A stretch of DNA of 64,000 nucleotides. Source: Heliorestis acidaminivorans (GTDB lineage: Bacteria > Bacillota > Desulfitobacteriia > Heliobacteriales > Heliobacteriaceae). Both the position numbers and the translations under genes were made by a program. Below are positions 58,331 through 64,000 of the stretch, piece after piece. The stretch covers positions 186,001 to 250,000 of the forward strand of contig NZ_WBXO01000002.1 in assembly GCF_008933955.1 (NCBI RefSeq). Direction: 5' to 3'. The notes under the pieces are model-generated. The model was not told where the DNA came from and ran no database searches. It saw only the letters and a list, made by a program, of their open reading frames with translations. Position 1 is the first letter of the stretch. Each line of letters opens with the position of its first letter.

Positions 58331-61300
58331 TTAATCAGCAAAGACAGCGTAATAGCCTGCTCTGTTGATCGCGGCTGAGGTGGCTAGGGGGTCGGAGTAG
58401 CTTTCTACTCTGATCCAGTTGCGACTTTGGCCGTCGTACCAGTAGAGGCTGGGGCGGCGGTTTTGGCCTTGTATGGTGCTGTTGTTGTAGTTGAGAGTAA
58501 GGGTGATTGGTTGACGGTACGTAGCAGGGGTAAAGGTTTCTGTACCTTTGTCGTAGCTTATTTTTACTTCGTAGATAGGTGATAGAGGTCTGCGGTTGCG
58601 GTTAGCTAGTACGATTCTTTCGGCTTCTCTATCAGAGACAGGTCCTACTTGGAGAGTGGCGTAACTGTCCATCATGTGACTGCCGTTTGATGATAGGGCT
58701 AGTGGTGGTAGGAGTGCTTTCCAGTTGCCGCTGTCAATAAGTAGTGGTGTGGAAAAGCCTTGGGCATCGGGGCTAAAGGAGACTGCTTTCGTGCGGGCGG
58801 CACCCATGTTGTTTTGCCGTAAATCGAGGTGGTTTTCTAAATTTCCTTTGCGGATGAGCATTTTAAGGCCGTCAGGGATAATTACGTATTCGATTTCAGG
58901 GACTGTAAAGCCATCCCAGCCTCTTTCATCTGATGTGGTAGCGGAAACAGCTTCTGAATAAGGGCCTGGTCCAGCGGAAGAGATAGCTCGGACGCGGAAC
59001 CAGTAGCGTGTCTCTGGTTGGAGTCCCCGAACGAGAATGTAAGGCTCACCTTGTTGCACACTGGTTGCGGGAAGGACTTCGTAGAGTCGGAAGTTGCCTC
59101 TATCGCCTTCAGAGACTTCGATCTCATAAGCTTGAGCCATGTTGACTTGCGGCCAGGTGATTCTAATGGTGTGGCGGTCTATGACTTTGGTTAGAATCTC
59201 TGGTGGATCTTCTGGTAGACCACCATCGCTGTAATAAGTAAATCCTGGCTCATAGGTAAAGGATTGCCCATCGGGGTTGGTAACGATAATAAGAACGGTA
59301 ATGCGAATGTCGTTATCGGGGATGGTAGGACCAGGCGGTAAGATGACTACGATCTCTGTTGAGGTTACGGAAACAATTTCTGCTGTAGTGCCGCCAAAAG
59401 TTACGGTTATGTTCGGCATGAAGCCGCTTCCGCGAATAACAATTGGTATGCCACCTGCTTGTGGTCCACTGCTTGGTATTACCGATTGAATGTGAGGCAT
59501 GTCAGCATAGGTAAAGGCATTTGTTAATATGCCATAAGTTCTACCATCAGGGTTAATAACTTTGATATCGACTGTGCCAATAGCATGAGGAGGCACGATT
59601 ACTGTTAGTTCAGTCCTAGTGACGTTAGTAACAACAGCTTCTTCACTGCCAAAGAAAACGGTAGGTAGTTGGCCATTAATTTCTATAAAGCCTGGAGAAC
59701 CTGGGTTGTTAGCATCAATTCGTGGTGTGAAGTTTGCTCTGATTATGGCTGTAATGCCACCTGCTGTAGGTGAACTCGTGGGGTTAATGTCAATGAGATC
59801 GATTTGGCGAGCACTTCTAAGGTAGGTGAAGTAGTCAGCTTTTAAGCCGCTTACACAGTCTGGCGTGATGATATGCACGTCCACAAGAAGATCGTCCACA
59901 TCATTAGGAAGTGGATAGGGTGGGACTCGTACAGCCCAGATCCATTCGTCGCTTCTTGATTCCCCTGCTTTGATTAAGCGAATTGGTTCGTTACTGTCGT
60001 TTACTGTCGGATCGACAGGGTAGTTAATGTTGGTGGGATTGCTTGTATTTGGACTTACAGGAATGCCACCAAAAGCAAAGGAAGGCCAATTGCGCTTGTC
60101 TCTGTAGTCTAACTCAAGGTTAGTGACTGTGATTAAGACCGTTTCTCCACCTGTGGCAAAAGCTCTCGGAGGTTCAACAGAGATAATCTGTGGTGCTTCT
60201 TCACCTGAAAAAAGTCTTAGCTCTTTAGGAGAAACAGCTATACTTCCGTCAGGGTTGATGATTCGTACAGGAATGTATTTGCTGTCTGATAGTCGGTCAC
60301 GAGTTGCGAAGAGATCTTGTAAAGGTGGTACTTTTACTTTTACGATCCATTTTCCCGTAGCTTCATCAAAAGTAACTCTTTCGATGCCGCCTCCTCCAGG
60401 TTGATTAAACTCTTCAGTAACATCGTATCTACTTCTCCCTGGCACCATTATGTCAAAGTCCTCATCACCAAAACGCACAGTAAAGCCAGGGAAGAAATCT
60501 GTACCATGGATGTAGATGTACTTGTCGATTCCTTGTTCTTGATCTTCTACATCAACACCACAGGGGACAATCATTTGAATTGTAGGATTAGATTGTACAT
60601 AAGTGAAGTATTGTCGCAATATGCCTTCTGAACCATCAGGGTTAAGTACTCGAACATCAACAACACCTGCTCTACCAGGAGGCACAATGACGGTCAGTTC
60701 TGTTCTTGGCCAAGGTGCATCGGGATCTTTGTCAATAACGGTAGCTCTTTGATTACCAAAGTAGACTTCAGGATAGCGATTGCCTATTTTGATAAATCCT
60801 TCTGAGACGTCACTAGTTCGACCAGGTCGAGCAAATATTATTGCTTCCATTTCTTCTCCCTGGCGATATTGATACTGTCTAGGCCTCATCTCTACAAGAT
60901 CAATTCTCTTATAGGAGTGTAGGTAGGTGAAGGCGTTTGCTTTTGTACTGCTAGTTAAATAGGTGCTATTGACAACCATAACATCAACAGGCAGTTCTGA
61001 AATGCCCGTACCGATAAGCTCATCAGGCCAGGGGTAGGCTGGCACACGGACGCGCCAGATAGCTTCCCCGATCGTATTGTTATCTTTTTCATAACCTAAT
61101 GTCTCTGCAGGGACACCACCAAAGAAAAAGAGAGGCCAAAAATCTTGATCTTCGTAATACTGAGGCACTAGATTCCTAACGCGGATATTAACTTCAGCTC
61201 CACCGATTGCTGATGAGCGATCGGCATCAACATATTGGTTCGGGTGCTCTGCTGAGATAGCAATAATTTCAGGTACAGGGCCTTCCCTGATTAAGGTGAA

Positions 61301-64000
61301 AGCTTCTCGTCTTTCCGCTTTATTGCCATCTGGGTTCTCAATGATTAAATTCAGTTTGTTGCGAGCTGGATTGGGGTTATAAGCTCCTAGAAATCTGGCC
61401 ATATCTTCGGGGCTAAAGATTACTTCAAAAACAGCTTGGTTCGGTCGGCCTTCACTGTTAATAGTCTGAGTGACAACTCTTTCTCTAGGAACTCGCACGA
61501 TGAGGTTGTTGTTGTTGTCATAAAAACTTGCTGTCATACCAGGGAAGAGATCTGTTCCATAAATATAGACGCTTTCGGTTCTCCCCGGGTTGTCTACTTT
61601 GATCCCTGGTGGTGCTACCGATAGGATGTTAGGTAAGGATGTGACTAAGGGAAGGGTACGAGTAACACTGCGAGCATCGGCTTTGCGAATTATTAATAAA
61701 GTTGCTTCTGTAACTCGATCAATTCGCGATACGTCTAAAGGTGGTGCGTAAAATTCAATTACACCAGTTTGGAATACTTCATCAGCTGATTTTGTGATTA
61801 GGTATTCTTCTTCGATCAGAACGTTTTGAAGATATATTTCTGGTAATTGACGAGGATCGTCATTGACGACAAATTGTACACCTTCTATGCGAATGCGCTG
61901 TCCACCAGTAGAGCGTAGCACTGTGGGGGGACTTTCTTGTCCATCAATTAGTACTCTTGTGATCTGGGGGTCTCCTGTATCTTGACCTGCTAGTACTCTA
62001 TAGGGAGTCGGGAAGGTTAAGACATCTTTGGTTATGGGGTTGGCAATGGTGATTTTGTATTCACCACGTTGTAACGGTGGTGTTCTAAAAGAAAGTACTT
62101 GACCATTTTCTGATACGGTTATGTCTAAAGCAGGTAGTCCACCGATATAGACTTCTGGCAGGCGGCCTTCTGCTCTAAATCCTGCGCCTTCGATAGAGAT
62201 GGGCATGGAAAAGCCTTCTGGTCCTGTAAGAGGAGCCATTCTTTCTAGTCGCAGACGGTCATCGTTCTTGTAAAGGGTGAAGGCTCTTTCTTTGTGAGCT
62301 GTCTCGTCATTAAAGACTAGGAACAGAGTCATATCAGTCCGCAGTTGTCGCTCTATCTCGGCATTGCTAGTGTCGAATTTGATACGAGGTAAGGTAAAGG
62401 CGATATATTCACTAGTGACTCCATTCGTTGTTAGGCGATAGACTTGTGGTTTGTCGTTTTGATTCAAGCCATTTTCACTAGTAGGTGGCCAGACTTGTTT
62501 GTTATTGAGCCAGATTTCTTCTAGCTCTCTAGCGCTACCTGCTGAGCCATCTCCAGGAGATAGGAAGTTATTACCTTTGACGAAGATGATAGGCTTGTCA
62601 TCTGTGTTGTATGGTCCGTAGGCAGGAAGAATCTGATCTATAGTAGGTTGAGTATATCTTTGTTCAATAAAGGTCAGAGCAAGTGGTGATGGTACTCCCC
62701 AGTTGTAATAGGCTCTGCCGTCAGCAAAGATTAGTGTTACTGGTTTGGTACGAGGATAGCGTTGTCCATTGGTGTTGTATTCATCATCACGATAAGTTTG
62801 TTTGGTCGTTGTGAAAAAGAGCATAGACTCATCATGTTGATTAACAAACAATTGTTCAGAAGAGTGAAAACCCATAAAAACTTTGGTGACGTCGCTAAAT
62901 CCCTCACCATTGCTTATGCTTACCATGCGTCCATCAACGTCAGGTACTTGTGTAGGGGTGATCTGAAGATCTGGCGGCATGATAATGGGAGAGTCACTTT
63001 TTATTCTTAAGGCTCGGGGAATGATAACTTCTTGATTATCTACGTTGATAACTTTGATGTTGACCCATCCATCACTAGGCAAACTGCCACTTTGCGAGAG
63101 ATTGGGTAAGCGAAAATGCAGTTTCTGGTTGGCTAGTTGTCCGTCTCGAATTGGATCGTTAGGTTCTTCTAAAAAGACTTCTGTAGAGGGTACTAGTCTA
63201 CTTGTCCCGTCATCTTGTTCCCATTGGATAAAGACCTGGGGATGATAGAGAGTTCGAGAGTTGTTTTCTTGAAGCCAGAACTGAAAGAAGTCCTGAGCTG
63301 AGGTGAGGGTGATGATGTGGCCACCATGATGACTGATTGGTTTGTCTGGTTCTTCGTAAGGAGTAACAACTGTAGTTTTTAATCTATTAAGGTAGTCAGA
63401 ACCTACTACAATTGGTTGGCCTGGCTGGTGTAAAGCTGGAAAATGGGGTGTGCTTAAAAAGCGAAAACCACCTGTTATTACGAATTTATCTACTGTTGTA
63501 CCATCTATTGTTTCGGCTACTTTTTCTACTTTGAATTCGTCGACATTGCGTAGAGCAACTTCGCCTGTTCCTGTAATTACTACAAGATTCCAGTCAGAAG
63601 GAGCTTGTTGAAAGTTATTACCTTCTGCTGTAAAGCGTGCTCGGATGATGCCAACGTTTTCTCCGTTATGTTCTCCTGTTCTGTAATTGACGTTAACAGG
63701 TTCTAAAGTTTCTAATGTTCCATTAACAGTTCTTTCTAAGCGGACTGTGCTATTAGGTCCCATGTTTCTTGCTTTTACTTCTAAGTCAAATTGATCTACT
63801 GTCCTTAGAACTGTGCGCGATGCTGGTTCTACTGCTACAATGTCTACATCGCTGTAAGGGCTGTAGACTTTAATTCTTTGGTCAACAGGGCTTCGTCCCC
63901 AAGGAGAACTAATGATTATAGATTCAAGTACGTTGGTGACTGTTAAATCACTAGGTGTTTCAACTTCTATGCTTACTGGTGTGACGTTGAGGATGGTTAA
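58331..64000 (-). CDS. giant IPT/TIG-repeat surface protein, 5' end beyond window
   Basis: The reading frame is open from the right edge (64000) to the stop at 58331, at least 1889 residues; the internal ATG at 63763 is not the start, since 79 in-frame codons precede it with no stop. No signal peptide is therefore visible. About ten or eleven IPT/TIG-like units can be counted by their openings, for example IQSVIPSSGPQAGGIPIVIR and ILSVAPPGIKVDNPGRTESV, and closings such as TELTVIVPP and NPDG. An FN3 domain follows (RITWPQVNMAQAYEIEVSEG to TRYWFRVRAISSAGPGPYSE), then a beta module ending SAAINRAGYYAVFAD. No SLH domain is seen in this part. The role is presumably adhesive or structural. Confidence 0.9.
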   Translation of the reverse strand, partial: LTILNVTPVSIEVETPSDLTVTNVLESIIISSPWGRSPVDQRIKVYSPYSDVDIVAVEPASRTVLRTVDQFDLEVKARNMGPNSTVRLERTVNGTLETLEPVNVNYRTGEHNGENVGIIRARFTAEGNNFQQAPSDWNLVVITGTGEVALRNVDEFKVEKVAETIDGTTVDKFVITGGFRFLSTPHFPALHQPGQPIVVGSDYLNRLKTTVVTPYEEPDKPISHHGGHIITLTSAQDFFQFWLQENNSRTLYHPQVFIQWEQDDGTSRLVPSTEVFLEEPNDPIRDGQLANQKLHFRLPNLSQSGSLPSDGWVNIKVINVDNQEVIIPRALRIKSDSPIIMPPDLQITPTQVPDVDGRMVSISNGEGFSDVTKVFMGFHSSEQLFVNQHDESMLFFTTTKQTYRDDEYNTNGQRYPRTKPVTLIFADGRAYYNWGVPSPLALTFIEQRYTQPTIDQILPAYGPYNTDDKPIIFVKGNNFLSPGDGSAGSARELEEIWLNNKQVWPPTSENGLNQNDKPQVYRLTTNGVTSEYIAFTLPRIKFDTSNAEIERQLRTDMTLFLVFNDETAHKERAFTLYKNDDRLRLERMAPLTGPEGFSMPISIEGAGFRAEGRLPEVYIGGLPALDITVSENGQVLSFRTPPLQRGEYKITIANPITKDVLTFPTPYRVLAGQDTGDPQITRVLIDGQESPPTVLRSTGGQRIRIEGVQFVVNDDPRQLPEIYLQNVLIEEEYLITKSADEVFQTGVIEFYAPPLDVSRIDRVTEATLLIIRKADARSVTRTLPLVTSLPNILSVAPPGIKVDNPGRTESVYIYGTDLFPGMTASFYDNNNNLIVRVPRERVVTQTINSEGRPNQAVFEVIFSPEDMARFLGAYNPNPARNKLNLIIENPDGNKAERREAFTLIREGPVPEIIAISAEHPNQYVDADRSSAIGGAEVNIRVRNLVPQYYEDQDFWPLFFFGGVPAETLGYEKDNNTIGEAIWRVRVPAYPWPDELIGTGISELPVDVMVVNSTYLTSSTKANAFTYLHSYKRIDLVEMRPRQYQYRQGEEMEAIIFARPGRTSDVSEGFIKIGNRYPEVYFGNQRATVIDKDPDAPWPRTELTVIVPPGRAGVVDVRVLNPDGSEGILRQYFTYVQSNPTIQMIVPCGVDVEDQEQGIDKYIYIHGTDFFPGFTVRFGDEDFDIMVPGRSRYDVTEEFNQPGGGGIERVTFDEATGKWIVKVKVPPLQDLFATRDRLSDSKYIPVRIINPDGSIAVSPKELRLFSGEEAPQIISVEPPRAFATGGETVLITVTNLELDYRDKRNWPSFAFGGIPVSPNTSNPTNINYPVDPTVNDSNEPIRLIKAGESRSDEWIWAVRVPPYPLPNDVDDLLVDVHIITPDCVSGLKADYFTYLRSARQIDLIDINPTSSPTAGGITAIIRANFTPRIDANNPGSPGFIEINGQLPTVFFGSEEAVVTNVTRTELTVIVPPHAIGTVDIKVINPDGRTYGILTNAFTYADMPHIQSVIPSSGPQAGGIPIVIRGSGFMPNITVTFGGTTAEIVSVTSTEIVVILPPGPTIPDNDIRITVLIIVTNPDGQSFTYEPGFTYYSDGGLPEDPPEILTKVIDRHTIRITWPQVNMAQAYEIEVSEGDRGNFRLYEVLPATSVQQGEPYILVRGLQPETRYWFRVRAISSAGPGPYSEAVSATTSDERGWDGFTVPEIEYVIIPDGLKMLIRKGNLENHLDLRQNNMGAARTKAVSFSPDAQGFSTPLLIDSGNWKALLPPLALSSNGSHMMDSYATLQVGPVSDREAERIVLANRNRRPLSPIYEVKISYDKGTETFTPATYRQPITLTLNYNNSTIQGQNRRPSLYWYDGQSRNWIRVESYSDPLATSAAINRAGYYAVFAD
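59500..60590 (-). repeat. TIG triplet super-repeat, unit 2
   Basis: A module (IQMIVPCG, IHGTDFFPGFT), B module (IISVEPP, FAFGGIPVS, WAVRVPPYPLPND) and C module (QIDLIDINP, RTELTVIVPPHAIG), matching unit 1 in order and spacing. It ends where the final TIG unit begins at IQSVIPSSGP. Borders are approximate. Confidence 0.6.
60590..61645 (-). repeat. TIG triplet super-repeat, unit 1
   Basis: Coding repeat of about 1.05 kb. In protein order it holds an A module (opening ILSVAPPG, then IYGTDLFPGMT), a B module (IIAIS, FFFGGVPAE, WRVRVPAYPWPDE) and a C module (RIDLVEMRP, RTELTVIVPPGRAG). The same A-B-C order recurs in unit 2. Borders are approximate. Confidence 0.6.

Noticed and set aside
58331..63763. 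Complete 1810-residue protein starting at 63763
   Set aside because: The frame is open upstream to the window edge without a stop and the residues continue the same domain style.
1..64000. CRISPR arrays, tRNA or rRNA genes, phage genes
   Set aside because: No evenly spaced direct repeats, no cloverleaf or rRNA-like stretches and no phage structural genes were recognised by eye; a covariance-model scan would be the decisive test.

Overview
The window reads as the chromosome of a monoderm, S-layer-bearing member of the Bacillota, probably in Clostridia. The clues are SLH-domain proteins together with a CsaB-type pyruvyl transferase, surface proteins ending in copper-amine-oxidase-like 'stalk' domains, strong AGGAGG ribosome binding sites, frequent TTG starts and Rho-independent terminators. 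Heliobacteria or relatives are possible, but that is a guess from style. Almost every gene is on the minus strand; the only plus-strand genes are an ECF sigma factor and its anti-sigma factor (43.5-45.3 kb). I saw no rRNA, tRNA or CRISPR.

From 1 to about 29.9 kb lies a Wzx/Wzy-type exopolysaccharide locus. It holds nucleotide-sugar enzymes (two UDP-sugar dehydrogenases, an epimerase, RfbA/RfbB, two DegT aminotransferases, an EpsC/PglF-type dehydratase), an EpsL-EpsM-EpsN set, four glycosyltransferases, a polymerase, a flippase, and the Wzz / tyrosine kinase / PHP phosphatase control module. Embedded at 16-22.9 kb is an AT-rich island. It carries RfbA, RfbB, a VioA-like aminotransferase, a WbqC protein, a FabH-like synthase, an acyl carrier protein and a hexapeptide acyltransferase, with two aminotransferase relics and a transposase relic. 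This looks like a route to an N-acylated 4-amino-4,6-dideoxy sugar. A second sub-cluster (9.0-13.1 kb) pairs a UDP-HexNAc-dehydrogenase-like enzyme and an epimerase with an asparagine-synthase-like protein, suggesting an amidated uronic acid.

From 30 to 64 kb lies a cell-surface region. It has an SLH protein with a beta-solenoid-like middle, an O-antigen-ligase/TPR membrane protein, three proteins with stalk domains (two of them large paralogues flanking a TolC-like protein), the ECF sigma/anti-sigma pair, an SLH-anchored subtilisin, a TagA-CsaB pair for cell-wall polymer synthesis and pyruvylation, three more SLH proteins, and a giant IPT/TIG-repeat protein that runs off the right edge. Most of these genes are separate units, each with its own strong terminator.

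A coherent reading is that the left half makes and exports a decorated polysaccharide, TagA/CsaB prepare the wall polymer that SLH domains bind, and the right half encodes the proteins displayed on it. The least explained signals are the orphan Shine-Dalgarno plus hairpin elements in the leaders of surface-protein genes, an 18-bp GACA-repeat motif found upstream of two genes, the TolC-like protein between two S-layer-type paralogues, and the acyl-sugar island.
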